A stretch of 64,000 nucleotides of DNA from Mermis nigrescens (taxonomy: Eukaryota > Nematoda > Enoplea > Mermithida > Mermithidae): assembly GCA_036768485.1 (NCBI GenBank), contig JAVLUZ010000143.1, forward strand, positions 5,694,346 through 5,758,345, in the 5' to 3' direction. Shown here one piece after another: positions 34,470 through 45,730 of the stretch. Each line of letters starts with the position of its first letter. Within the stretch, counting starts at the first letter, position 1. The notes beneath the pieces are model-generated. The model had not been told where the DNA came from. It was given only the letters and a program-made list of their open reading frames with translations, and made no database searches. The translations under genes were made by a program, and so were the position numbers.

Positions 34470-34661
34470 TGCGCTAGGCATCATATTCGGATCGACAAAT
34501 TTTTGCTGCGTCGAAGCGACCGATCCTCTCAGCATTTGTGGTAGACCCATGGGTCCAGGCGGAAGTCCGGCTTGCATGGGACCGGATGCTGGAAACTGAT
34601 GAGCACCAGGAGCCGGATAAGAGTTTTGATTGCTGGGAAATGCATAATGAGCAGATGCCAT
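34470..34661 (-). CDS. Sec24CD: Sec24C/D N-terminal exon, copy 4 (most promoter-proximal)
   Basis: Sixty-four codons: MASAHYAFPSNQNSYPAPGA, then LPPGPMGLPQM and KFVDPNMMPSA. It has an ordinary TTTTAG acceptor three bases before the ATG and donor GCA/GTACGA. As the copy nearest the putative promoter it is likely the first coding exon met by the transcript. Its first half is the most diverged, its second half is conserved. A start codon at the same place in all four copies suggests alternative N-termini rather than one long repeated protein. Confidence 0.78.
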
Positions 34662-35394
34662 CAGCTAAAAGCATACAAAAGGTTACGCGCGCTAATATAG
34701 AAAAATGTAGACAATAAGTGCATTTCAAAAGCGTCAAAGATCTAAAATATTTTTAACATTAATTGCATTTATCTTCGAAACAATAAATTAAAATTTCACA
34801 ACCCGGAAACCAGAGATGTTTTGGTTTCAGGTTTTGCAAAAAGTTTAGTTACAGTTTCGACTCCTGAAAAACAGAAATTTCACTTACGGAGAAGAAATGG
34901 CTTTCTTGTTTAAAAGTTGCAGCCGACGGTTTCTGTTTCTGTTCTTGAGCTTAGGAACGGTAGTTTCGATTCTATGTTCACCTAAACGGTAGCTAAGTAA
35001 ATGCGAATCGCGCAAGTAAAATTAGAAAATGAAAAGAGCAAATGTGTTAAATTCCACAATGGAAATTGGAAGCAGAAAAATGGGTAAAAGCCAAGAAATG
35101 GAGAACGGAGAATAGAAATAAAAAATAGTAAAAACGAGAAAACTGAAAATTTGACATATTTTATATCTTTTCACGGAAATTATCCCTTTTTGGTAAAGCT
35201 GAATTCGTACTGAATTGCGAATTTTCCGCTTGAACCATATTCTAAAGTTTAGCCGCAGTAATTGTCACACGTAAACTGTTAAACCTAAGTATTCAATACA
35301 GTTCAGGAACCCCTTAAAAATTTCAGAAAAATTCAAAAAAAGCGAGACCTTAGAAAAACCAAAGGTAAAATTCAAAATTTGAAGGAAACATCAG

Positions 35395-35480
35395 CACGAT
35401 TGACAATAGCTGAGCGGCGCTGCCTAGTGCCTTGCATAGCCTAGTCGTCGCCGTCACGTCTGCCAATCAGTAGCCCAGCG
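35395..35480 (-). promoter_or_regulatory. Candidate Sec24C/D promoter region
   Basis: A GC-richer island in an AT-rich stretch, upstream of the outermost Sec24 exon copy. It has a CCAAT box (35463-35467 on the plus strand, ATTGG in the gene's direction) followed by a CRE-like ACGTGACG on the minus strand (35452-35459). This arrangement is common in housekeeping secretory-pathway promoters. Inference only; a 5'-UTR exon here would be joined by an intron to copy 4. Confidence 0.35.
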
Positions 35481-35579
35481 GTCATGACCAGACATGCACG
35501 TGCGGGGAGGGGGAAAGAGGACGAAAATTTGCTAGAAAATGGTTCTAATTTGAAAAAATTTTTTAGTTTTGTCAATACT

Positions 35580-36990
35580 CGGCTAAACTTGAAGCACCTA
35601 ATTCCCGATTAAGAGGTTAATGGTCAAACCGTCTCTGATAAATCAATCAAGGCAGATGCTTTTAACACATTTTTTGGATAGGTTTTCACTTAAGATAATC
35701 TTGATATTCCAGATGATGTGAATCGCGTAAACGTAACTGATCGGCCAAAAGTGGCTTTTGAAAATTCGGTAATTTCCTTGGCGTTAAATAAGTTCAAACC
35801 CGAATATTCTGTTGATCCCGATGGGTTTTGCGCATATTTTATAAAACAAATTCGTTGTTTTGATTGCTTCCCTGTCTACAATTTTTGAAGTATCCTATAG
35901 AACTGGAAAACTTCCCAGGTCCTGGTTAGAAGCCTTGATAACCCCGGTTTTTAAAAAGGAAACCCCCATTTAGTAGAAAATTATGGACCAATTTCACTCA
36001 CGTGTATTTTTTGCAAAATTATGGAGTCAATAATAAATTATTGTATCATGAACTATTTTAATCGAAACAATTTGTTGAACCCGCAGCAATTCGGTTTTAT
36101 GAAAAACAAATCGTGATTCCCACTAACTAAAATGCAAGAATATTTGGACTAAGAATTTGGATAATCGGATTCTTACTGACAAACTATATGTAGATTTTTG
36201 TAAAGCCTTTGATTCTGTTTTTCATTCTAAACTGTTACGAAAAGTTGAATATTTGTGAATTTCTGGACTTTTGCTTAACCGGATTCGATCATTTTTATCA
36301 GGAAGATCACAGAATTGGCGGTCATATATCTAATTGATTGCCAGTGATAAGCGGTGTTCCTCAAGGAAGTGTTCTGGGTCCCACAGTTATTTTTGATCTT
36401 ATTAAACGATTCAGTAGACTCAATTAAAAATAGCAGTTTAATGTTGTTTGCTGATGATTTGAAAATTTTCAACAAATCCGAAAATTCCGTCCTGTTACAG
36501 TCTGATCTTTATTCAATGCATTCTTGGGCCGAAAAATGGCAACTGAAAATTAGCTATGAAATTGGGCAACGTTATACTTGGGTTACGGAAATCCGGAAGT
36601 GAGCTATAAGTTAGGTCCATCTGAGTTAAAAAATGTCGAAAATTGTATGAAGGACCTTGGTATTTACATATCTAATGATTTATCATCGGGCATTCATTGT
36701 ACAAATATAGCGTCTAAAGCTGCTAGAGTCGCATCCTTAATACACAAAACATTCGTCTCAAAAAATACCGATTTGATGACAAGAGCTTTTAGAACATACG
36801 TTAGACCTATCCATGAATACGGATCTGTTGTCTGCAATCCATACCAAATTGTAGATATTACACGACTTGGAAAAATACAAAGAAAATTTACAAAAAAATA
36901 ATTTTGGAAAAAAACTTTATCGTATGATGAAAGACTAAATATCCTAAACTTAGAACGACTTGGAACCCGTCGTACGCTGTTTTTGATTTT
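35580..36990 (+). pseudogene. CR1-type LINE reverse transcriptase, degenerate
   Basis: Broken RT with ADAFNTFF-like entry, RPISLTCIF-type and QQFGFMKNKS blocks (36000-36115), DFCKAFDSVFHSKLL (36190-36235), PQGSVLGP (36358-36382), FADDLKIF (36445-36470) and KDLGIYISNDLSSGIHCTN (36650-36705). Many stops and shifts. The PQGSVLGP and FADD boxes identify it. It is closely related to the more complete copy at 41.5-45.7 kb. Confidence 0.8.
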
Positions 36991-37985
36991 AATAAATGAT
37001 ATTTTTGATAACTTGTCAAGTTCTACTTTTATGTTCGTGGATGAGCTAAAAATATTTAATCTTTCCTGCAATTATCAAATACTTCAGACCGATTTAGATA
37101 GAATTTCTATTTAGGCTACCAAAAATTGTTTACCAATAACATATCCTAAATGCACAGCCCTATATTTAGGGAAAAATAATCCTAAATTGTCATATACACT
37201 CAATACACAAGTTATTACGGACGATTCTGTCTTTGTTCACGATTTAGGCGTGCTAATTTCGCAAAACCTAAAATGTAAGGAGCATTATAGCAGTATAATC
37301 AAGAAAGCTTTCTTGAAATTTATCTTAATCAGAAAATCCTTCTTTTCGCGTGATAAAAATAATCTCGTTAAGGCCTTCATTGTTTACGTCAGACCGATCC
37401 TTGGATATTCCTGTGCTTTATGGAATCCCTCTTAAATTAGTGATATCAACAGGCTGGAGGCTCTTCAGCGTAAATTTACTAAATACATAGTTGGATATCA
37501 TAGCCCTCTTTCTTACGACGAACGCCTTAACCAACTAAACTTTTGTCGATTAAAATTACGTCGCCTGCATATTTGCTTATGTATAATGTACCAAATTTTT
37601 AGTCAAGAATCTTGTCTTTCCATGACAAATTTTTTTGTGCTTAATAAAAATACTACTCGCTGCACAAATCGTTTCAACCTAGTTGTTCCTCTTGTCCGTT
37701 CTAATTTACAACAATTCGATTTTTTTATAAATATATCTGTTTGGAATCACCTACCTGATTTTGTAGTTTCTTCCCCTAACTTAAATATATTCAAATCTAG
37801 ATTAAATGATGTCGACTTATCCAAATTTATTAGAGGGCGGGCTTAAATTGTCATTTTCATGACTCGCTCGCGCCTTTTGCTGTACGCTTTTATTCTATTG
37901 ACCGTACGTTTTATTACTCTTTTACATCCTTCATAATTGTCGCGTTTTCAGTAATAAATTATTTCATTTCATTTAATTTCAAAAT
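36975..37985 (+). pseudogene. Second CR1-type LINE 3' part, joined to the first
   Basis: Begins mid-RT with LILINDIFDNLSS and a damaged catalytic box (FVDEL), then runs to a C-terminal stop near 37843: HDLGVLISQNLK, YVRPILGYSCALWNPS, FFINISVWNHLPDFV, KFIRGRA. The 3' UTR ends in an ATTTC short repeat at about 37960-37980. It belongs to a different subfamily from the piece just before it. Confidence 0.8.
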
Positions 37986-37989
37986 TGTT

Positions 37990-38365
37990 ATACACAAAAT
38001 ATTGACATTACTGAATTTTTTGAGCTTACACCGAATAGCTGTACTAGATACGCAAATAACATGAAACTGCTCAACAAACAATCACCTTTAGATTGTAGGA
38101 AACATGACTTTGCGAACAGGGTGGCTAAAATTTGGAACATTCTCCCGCAAAATACAGTTGACTGTAATAATCCAATAGTTTTCAGAAATATGATTTCGGA
38201 AATTGATTTTAGTGTTTTCCCTGGTACCATTGTATTATCTGTTGCTTTATGTATATACACAATTTGTTTTATGCACATTGTGTATTATGTTTACATTGAC
38301 AATGCATTTTACATACTTTTTATGTGTTTCTTTTTTAATACTTCCACCGAATAAATTTTCTTCTT
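37990..38365 (+). pseudogene. Third CR1-type LINE 3' fragment
   Basis: Holds a C-terminal RT scrap (KHDFANRVAKIWNILPQNTV, then FRNMISEIDFS) and a 3' UTR ending AATAAATTTTCTTCTTTCTT. It directly follows the ATTTC tail of the preceding fragment. Confidence 0.72.
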
Positions 38366-38728
38366 TCTTCTTCTTTGAGACTCTGAACCCCAGAATGGAA
38401 ATATGGAAAATTTACTCGAGAAAAATAAGGCAAAATAATGCAAAAAATGGATGAAAATTAAAACCTCTCTCCAAAAGCGCTTAAAATTAATCAAAAACTG
38501 GGAGTTACTTAAGAATATGGTACTTTCAAAATACTAAAAAAAACTTCAGAAGAGCGGATTTTTCGCTCAGTACTTAGAACATGTTGAAAGAAAGCGCGGA
38601 AAAAATTTCATCCGTCTACGATCAATATTACAAAAGCTATGGGTTTCGTTAAGTAGCCTCTTCTCGACCTAAGTATTTAAAGATTCAAACAGCGGAATGC
38701 AGAATCACATGTAGATACCCAATTTACG

Positions 38729-38836
38729 TCGACCTAAGCATCTATACCATCGACCTAAGCATCTATACATCGACCTAAGCATCTATACATCGATCTAAGC
38801 ATCTATACATCAACCTAAGCATCTATACATCGACCT
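38729..38836. repeat. 20-bp minisatellite
   Basis: Five to six tandem units of CGACCTAAGCATCTATACAT with a few substitutions. Similar single CGACCTAAG copies flank it (38669, 38851). No coding role seen. Confidence 0.85.
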
Positions 38837-38943
38837 GAGTGGGAGCGACCTCGACCTAAGCAGCTTAAAACACCTTTTCAGATATACTAAGCCTAAGTCT
38901 AAGTATAATAGAAGCAAAAACTTAGATTTTCGTATATCTTATC

Positions 38944-40631
38944 CAGTGATCGTATCGGGGACCCCGACCCCGAAAAACCCCGGCCTAAACCCCGACCCCA
39001 ACCCTCGACCGGGGGCATGATTTTTCGAGTCGGGGTTGAACCTTTTTTGGGGGTGAAATTTAGCATTTTATTCGTTGGTACATAAGAGAATTGTATAAAT
39101 AGCAAATAAATTCGGAACAAGGACGATTCATTCACCAGCAAAATTAATATGTTAAACTCGACACTCGCGATATTCCATAGAAAGTACGCCTGGTCGCCAT
39201 GTTGTTAAGACGTACATACATGTTCGCATATTTTCCATTATGAAATGCGCCGAAATTACTGCGGAATCACAGGCGTAGCCGGGGGGAATGGTGGCACATA
39301 TGTCTAGAACATTGAGTTTAAAAAGGCACAAACGTCAAAATTTTTCAGCGCTTCACGCCGAGTCATTATTATTTATTGTTATACAGATCCAATGAATTTA
39401 AAAGCTTGAATCTGGTAAAATAATCCAGCACTTCCGCAGCACTTTAGTGATTTATTGCACTATTAGTTCACTGAATGAAACTGCACATGCTTGTTGAACA
39501 TAATAGTAAAAGTGCGAAAATGTTTATTGTGTACCAATTTATCTATTCTCTGCTTTGCTTATCTTTCTTTACAAGGACACATAATTCTATTTTAAATGAA
39601 AGGAAAGGCCAAATTTTCTTGTGTTTTTGCGCATTTTCTGTTTTCTAAACTACTTAATAAGAAGGCCACAAATGGGCCTGAAAATGGTCAGAACAAAATT
39701 CTCATTGATACATCTTTCAATGACTTATTGGTTGTGACCCGTTGCTGCTCTACATACTTAGCAGAGGTCGAAAAACGCATTTCAGCTCAGAAGTTTGGTG
39801 CAGTGTAGGTGTTCATCAATTTTAAGTTTTTTTGGACTTAATTCATAACCGAGATTTTGCCAATTTGCGAAAATTTTAACTTTACTAATTTAAAATTAAA
39901 GTTTTTTACAAAATTTTTGGGGGTTCTGCTCTGGACCTCGCTGGTGGCGCTTGAGCGCGCCATCCCAGACCCCCAGCCGTACAATTTCGTTCTACATGTT
40001 GAAAGAGATTTTTAGGAGGACAGAAAAGGTAAAAGGATTGGGAATTTTTAAAAATTTTTCGGCGCTTTGCGCCGCAATTAGTTTATCTGTTCTGTGTGAT
40101 TTAAGCGGTATAAATTGAGTTCAAAGAGTAAAAATGTCAAAATTTTCCTGCGCTTAGCACCGCCGATTATTGTCTTAGGGCGGTAAAATATGACTGAATT
40201 TCTTGATGCTTTGCGCCACTTATGATTTCCGAACTGTTTGTCAATAAAAAGGCGTAAATTCTACATGAAAACGGTAAAAATTTTGAAAATTTTCGGCGCT
40301 TCGCGCCATTGGCTCCTCTACAATCAGTGCGCCATAGAAAACCGTTATGAAAAAACTGTGGAAGAATACGAAAAAAGCGAGAGCAATTAGTGATTAAAAT
40401 TGAAAGTAATGCTAAATTGCTAAAACCATGCTTGAACTTGGAATGAAAATAAAATGTTGAACATAAGCAGCTTTATTAGTATGCTCTACAAACAAGTTAA
40501 GGTATAGTTTTTATCCTTTTCAAATTGATATATAATCATGCAATATTAATTGTTAATCTTCAACCCCGACCCCGGGGTTTTTCATCCCCGACCCCAATCG
40601 GGAGTGAAAATCTGACCCCGTACGATCACTG
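38944..40631. mobile_element. hAT-like element with CCCCGACC-repeat ends (E)
   Basis: A 1688-bp element with perfect 8-bp duplications ATCTTATC (38936-38943 and 40632-40639). Ends CAGTGATCGTATCGGGG and the inverse of CAGTGATCGTACGGGG; the CAGTGATCG start is shared with the element at 31341-33318. CCCCGACC tandems lie inside each end. A D-family core (about 39269-40310), with GGCGC hairpins at 40060-40073 and 40294-40307, fills the middle. Confidence 0.85.
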
Positions 40632-40900
40632 ATCTTATCAAGTAAAACCGAAAAAAACATGAAAAAAATGAAAATTTTTAAAGTTTTCAAAATTTCGAAC
40701 AGGTTTCCGCGCTTTTTTTTCTTTTTTCTCCTTCATTGCTATGCTTCCTTCCGTAATTTCATCCCATATTATTTATTTCTGACAAATGTGTAAGTCCTTG
40801 GATCGAGCCGTTTAATCGTCCCACCCAACACTCAAATCGAGAGTTGCCTGCAACTTTGCAAGTATGGCTCAGATTTTCACCAAACTTTTTCCCGCGCTTC

Positions 40901-41310
40901 ACAACAACAACAACAACAACAACAACAAAGATTTATTGCAAAACGTACAAGACATGGTAAAAATAAAGGCACAGCGTACGATACAAAGATATGATAAAAC
41001 GACATATGACTAAAAGGTCAGCAACGGGACACGCAATCACGAAAGTGAAAACTTATGCGTGCCCCTTCAGATGAACAGAAAAATCAAAAGCATTGAGTTT
41101 GCGTTTAAAAATTTCTAAGCTAGGTGAATTTACAACATCAACTGGAAGTGAATTCCACAGATTCACATATCTATGACTGAAATCATACTTGAGAATATCT
41201 GAACGAGCTACTGGAACAAAAAAAATGATAATAAAAAATATAGATTTGCAGAAACTAGAATAGATAGTTCGATTTGTTCGATTTTGAACTTTTTGTAATT
41301 TTTCCATAAT
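40901..41310 (-). pseudogene. CR1-type LINE 3' end
   Basis: The minus strand encodes VPVARSDILKYDFSHRYVNL, then WNSLPVDVVNSPSLEIF and LKGHA, the last part of a CR1-type RT. A 3' UTR ends in a CAA-type tail (the plus strand shows nine ACA repeats at 40903-40929). 5'-truncated, lying head-to-head with the CR1 element that starts near 41.5 kb. Confidence 0.82.
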
Positions 41311-41508
41311 TTAAGTTTTTATAAATATAACTTATGGATGTGTTTAGGAAGAACTTGGAGTCTTTTGATACATCCAGATAAGCACGTTTATCTGTTTATG
41401 TTAAACTACTTTTCGAAAACCACATAAGAGGTACACGCCCTCGTCGGAAGCGTCGTTTAATAAAATAAATTTACCAACGACGATTAATTCGCTACGCCGC
41501 GTCTTCCA

Positions 41509-42385
41509 ATGGGTCGTAAAGTGAAATTGGCTTCGGATAAAGTGTGCAAATGCCCGAAATGCGACGAAGCGGTCGACCCGAATTCCAAGGGGATTCAATG
41601 CGACCTTTGCCACTGTTGGTTTCACACGGCTTGCGTAGGTTTGAACGACGCCCAATACAGCGTCTTGGCACTGTTGGACCAGCTGTTTCTCTGCCTCGAT
41701 GTGCTTACCGGTGGGTAAGAAACTTTTGACAGTGGAGCAGAAAGTTTCCACTTTGGAAAATCGCTTTGACTCTCTCAAAGCGTCTATTAAAGAACAGTTG
41801 GACTCTTTAGCCAAGCAGGTCACCTAATCGCAGGCACCGCGTTTCACGGCTCCTAATTTCGCGGCACCTAACTTCACGCCTATGAGGCCACCACGGATGG
41901 CCGATATCGACATCAACAAAGTGGTCGTTTTGGCAGTGAAGGACGCCTTGAAGGCAGATTCCAAGAAAACCACCGTCGTCCTGGAGAATTTCGTTCCCAT
42001 TGGCGACGACAGCAGCTTGGAGGACGACGTGAAGCAGTACGTCACCACCGCCGGGTTCGATCCCAAAAAAATTGTCGGCATTCGGCGCTCCGGCCCGGAG
42101 GTCAAATGGTACAAGGATGGCACCACCTTGCCCCGCATCATCAAGGTCAAGTGCGACTCGGAGTCCTCCAGGGCCGAGTTGATTCAGTTGGCCACCAAAT
42201 ACGCGGATAAGGGGCGTAAATCCAAAATCTACGCCCGGCCGGATCGCACCTGGCAACAACGTGAGGCTCTCCGTCGATTGAATGCTGATTTGAAGGAAAA
42301 ACGGGATGCGGGCGAGGAAAATTGGTTTATTGACCGTAACTTGTATGAGTTGAAACAATATAAAGTGTGCATGCCTCGCCCTTAG
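41509..42385 (+). pseudogene. CR1 ORF1 with PHD finger
   Basis: Starts with CKCPKCDEAVDPNSKGIQCD and LCHCWFHTACVGL, a PHD-type finger common in ORF1 of CR1-like elements. After a shift comes a coiled-coil-like stretch (41720-41820), then a basic region ending in ENWFIDRNLYELKQYK. Its TAG stop at 42383-42385 is in the same frame as the following endonuclease. ORF1 proteins bind element RNA (family knowledge). Confidence 0.8.
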
Positions 42386-42412
42386 GGAGTTAACGCCCCT
42401 GTTAAACCCGAT

Positions 42413-43291
42413 TTGACTTCAAAAAATGATGAAAATGATAAAAATGTACTGAATTGTGCCTTATTTAATGCTAGAAGTCTAGTGAACAAATTACCTGAAC
42501 TTCATGCTTTACTCATTTCTGAAACCTACGATATCATTTTTGTAACAGAATCTTGGTTAAATGAATCAATTTCTGATGGTCTTCTTTGTACTTCTTCTGT
42601 TTATTCCATTTATAGATGTGACAGGCTGGATTATAGAGGTGGTGGGGTAGCTATATTGTATAAAAATGCACTGAAAATTTGTAATATTACTCTTAAGGAA
42701 CCATTTGATTGCCCTGAAACTCTTATTTGTGAACTTCACTCCAATGATGAATATGTGCGGTTTATACTTTGCTATAGGCCACCAAAATATGATATTCAAT
42801 ATGCTCAAAAATTGTGTCTTTTTCTTGAAAAGTACATTGAAAACACGAAAAAATGCATAATACTAGGCGATTTTAACCTACCTGACCTAAACTTTGCCTC
42901 TCATTCTGCATACAGGAACCCAGTTACACAAATATTTTATGAATGTTTTGTAAACCTAGGTCTCAATTTAATGACAAACGAACCAAACCGAAATCTAAAT
43001 ATTTTAGATCTTATTTTGAGTACATCTCGTGAACTCCTTTTTAATGTTTCTGTTAACGAACCTTTTGCTAGTAGTGATCATGAAATAATTTCGTTTAATT
43101 TGCCATTTAATAGCAATGAGGATGAAAATCTAATAACGCTTGATTTCAAAAAGGCAAATTATCAAGCAATTGAAGCTTTCTTGGCATCTGTTGAATGGGA
43201 AAAAATTTTTTCGTCTTGTGTAAGTGTTAATGATTTCTACGAGGCTTTTTGTCCATTCTCAACACAGCTATTTCCGAATTCGTTCCACTGA
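42413..43291 (+). pseudogene. CR1 ORF2 endonuclease
   Basis: LNCALFNARSLVNKLPELHA, FVTESWLNE, GGGVAILYK, ILGDFNLPDL and SSDHEIISF are the ordered motifs of the AP-like endonuclease that nicks target DNA. The frame closes at 43291 by a frameshift; coding continues one frame over toward the RT after a further in-frame stop near 43338. Confidence 0.87.
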
Positions 43292-43392
43292 AAAAGAAAA
43301 TGCGCAGAAATCTTCTGCCAAATTCTGTACGAAAAATGTAGGCTACAAAGTGTAAACTTTGGAAAAAATACAAAATTAATAGGGATGCTAAA

Positions 43393-45205
43393 ATGTTGGA
43401 GAAATGTAAAAAATTGACCAAAAATATAAAAACTTTGATGAATGAACATCTTGCAAATGAGGAAGGAAAGTTACTAAAGTCGAATAATTTAAAAAACTTT
43501 TTCTCTTTTGTAAATGATCGATTAAATAATAAAAAGAAAATTCCATTGTTGAAAAGCAACGGCATCACTATTGTGGATGATTTAGACAAAGCAGATGCTT
43601 TTAATACAAATTTTGCCAACAATTTTGTAAATGACAATAATGTTTTACCTGTATTTCCTGATAAAATTAACCGTAATCATAGTGTTTCTTGCAAATTTGA
43701 CTTATTTACAATTTTGGATGCTCTAAATCGACTAAAACCTTCATTGTCACTTGGCCCTGATGGCCTGTGTGCATATTTTGTGAAAAAGCTAAAATTAGTC
43801 CTTGTTAGACCTTTGATGTCAATTTTTGAAGTTTCTTACAGGACAGGGTGCATCCCCGACCTGTGGAGGGAAGCTATTGTTGTGCCTATACCTAAGAAAG
43901 GTGACTTATCATCCATAGAAAACTATCGGCCCGTGTCCCTTTGTTGTGTTCTGTGTAAGGTCATGGAATCGATAATTAATATTAGCCTAACTACCCATTT
44001 AAATGAAAATAATTTGCTTTCTGAAAATCAGTTTGGATTTAGAAAAAATAAATCTTGTACACTGCAACTTTTAAAGTGCAAAAATCAGTGGTCCAAAAAT
44101 CTTGATGAAAATTGCCCAATCGATATTGTTTATATCGATTTTTGTAAAGCTTTTGATACAGTTTCGCATGAAAAACTGCTTATAAAATTAGCTGCCTATG
44201 GCATAAGTGGTTTTTGCCTAAATTGGTTAAAATGCTTTTTGAGTAATAGATCCCAAAGGGTTAAAGTTGGAGATTCATTGTCTCTTCCGCAGCCTGTTTC
44301 CAGTGAGGTGCCACAGGGTAGCGTTTTAGGCCCTACCCTTTTTTGTTATTCATAAATGATTTATGTGATTTTCAAAGTACCAGCTCAATTTCGCTATTTG
44401 CTGATGATGTTAAAATATCTAATTCAGCTTCCAATTTTTGGACTTGCAAAATGATCTAATGCATATTAAGAGGTGGGCTGATATCTGGCAGCTTAAGATC
44501 TCACTCAGCAAATGTTTTGTTTTGCATTTAGGAAAATCTAATCCCGAGCACTCTTACGGTATAGATAATTTTGAAATCCCACATGATATATCGGAGGTGA
44601 AGGATCTTGGTGTCTTAATAAGTAAAGATTTATCTTCTAGAACTCATTGTACAAACATTGTAAAAAAAGGCATGAGAATTGCAAACTTGATTTTACGGAG
44701 TTTTGTTTCAAGAGATAAAACTTTGTTAGTAAAAGCCTTTACAACCTATGTCCGACCAATTTTGGAATATGGTTCGTCTGTTTGGAATCCTTATCTGTTA
44801 TGTGACATAAATAATGTTGAAAATGTCCAAAGAAAATTTACCAAACGAATTTTTTCTGATAAAACTATCTCCTACGATGCCCGATTAAAGGAATTGGGCT
44901 TGGAGAGACTCGAATTACGTAGAATGCAAAGTGATTTATCAATGACACGCTCTATAATCAAGGATAATTTGTTACCTGTTGAAGACTTTTTCACATTTAA
45001 TGTAAACTCAAATCGTGCTGTAAATTCTTGCAAACTTTACGTTAACCGTGTAAACAAAAATGTTAGAAAATTTGAATTTTGCAATCGTGTGATTTCTGTC
45101 TGGAATTATTTGCCTGATGATATCATCTGCTCAGCTAATTCGAACATTTTTACGATGAAATTGAAACAATTTGATTTATCCATTTTTCTCAAGGGGCGTA
45201 TCTAA
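43393..45205 (+). pseudogene. CR1 ORF2 reverse transcriptase
   Basis: Contains SLGPDGLCAYFVKKL, VVPIPKKGDLSSIENYRPVS, NQFGFRKNKSC, DFCKAFDTVSHEKLL and PQGSVLGPTLF. After a 1-bp shift near 44338 come LFINDLCDF and LFADDVKIS (44394-44420), then after another shift KDLGVLISKDLSSRTHCTN to the end at 45205. All catalytic boxes survive; only frameshifts inactivate it, so it is fairly young. Confidence 0.88.
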
Positions 45206-45218
45206 GCGCAGTTATAAT

Positions 45219-45479
45219 CACACATGGGCGTGGGGGGGATCTGGGGGGGGTCTGGACCCCCAGAAACCAAAAGATCCCCCCAGAAATCAAAAGACCCCCC
45301 CAGAAATCAATTTATGAAAATTTTTTCGTTTTTTTCGCAATTTTTTGATGCCAATGGATAGTGCTTGATGAAAAACGTCGAAAAATGGTGTTTTTATTGC
45401 CATATCACCATTTTTAAGGCCATTTTTTGACCTTCAAAAAATCTTGGACCCCCCAGAATTTTCTTGCTGCCCACGTATG
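45219..45479. mobile_element. A-family hAT-like MITE, copy 9
   Basis: A 261-bp element with perfect 8-bp duplications GTTATAAT (45211-45218 and 45480-45487), CACACATGGGCGTGGGGGG to TTGCTGCCCACGTATG. It sits in the CR1 3' UTR directly after the RT stop, so it is younger than that LINE copy. Confidence 0.9.
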
Positions 45480-45730
45480 GTTATAATTCATTGCCTGTAC
45501 GTACCCGCGTGTCTTACATTTACATTACACTACTTTCTTTAATCACTTTATTCGTTTTTTTTACAATTAAATACGTGTGTTTGCAATATGTACATGAATT
45601 TCAATTATGCATTTATATGACATTTGTCTTTTTCCTTATTATTTGTATTGTAATGTGTACGTATATTTTAAATTTGTACGTGTATTTTGTAGACCGAATA
45701 AATCTTTCTTTCTTTCTTTCTTTCTAAAAT

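Larger units (their letters stand above)
41460..45730 (+). mobile_element. CR1-type LINE, nearly complete, inactive
   Basis: Order of parts: PHD-finger ORF1, endonuclease, RT, 3' UTR, and a TTTC repeat tail (45708-45726). An A-family MITE sits in the 3' UTR (45219-45479). The 5' limit is not fixed; coding begins at 41509. Breaks: a shift near 41720, a stop near 41826, frameshift near 43290, stop near 43338, shifts near 44338 and 44435. Confidence 0.88.

Noticed and set aside
38729..38836. CRISPR-like array
   Set aside because: Direct 20-base units with no spacers in an animal nuclear context: an ordinary minisatellite.
40903..40929. ACA trinucleotide run as an independent microsatellite of interest
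   Set aside because: It is the 3' tail of the minus-strand CR1 fragment.
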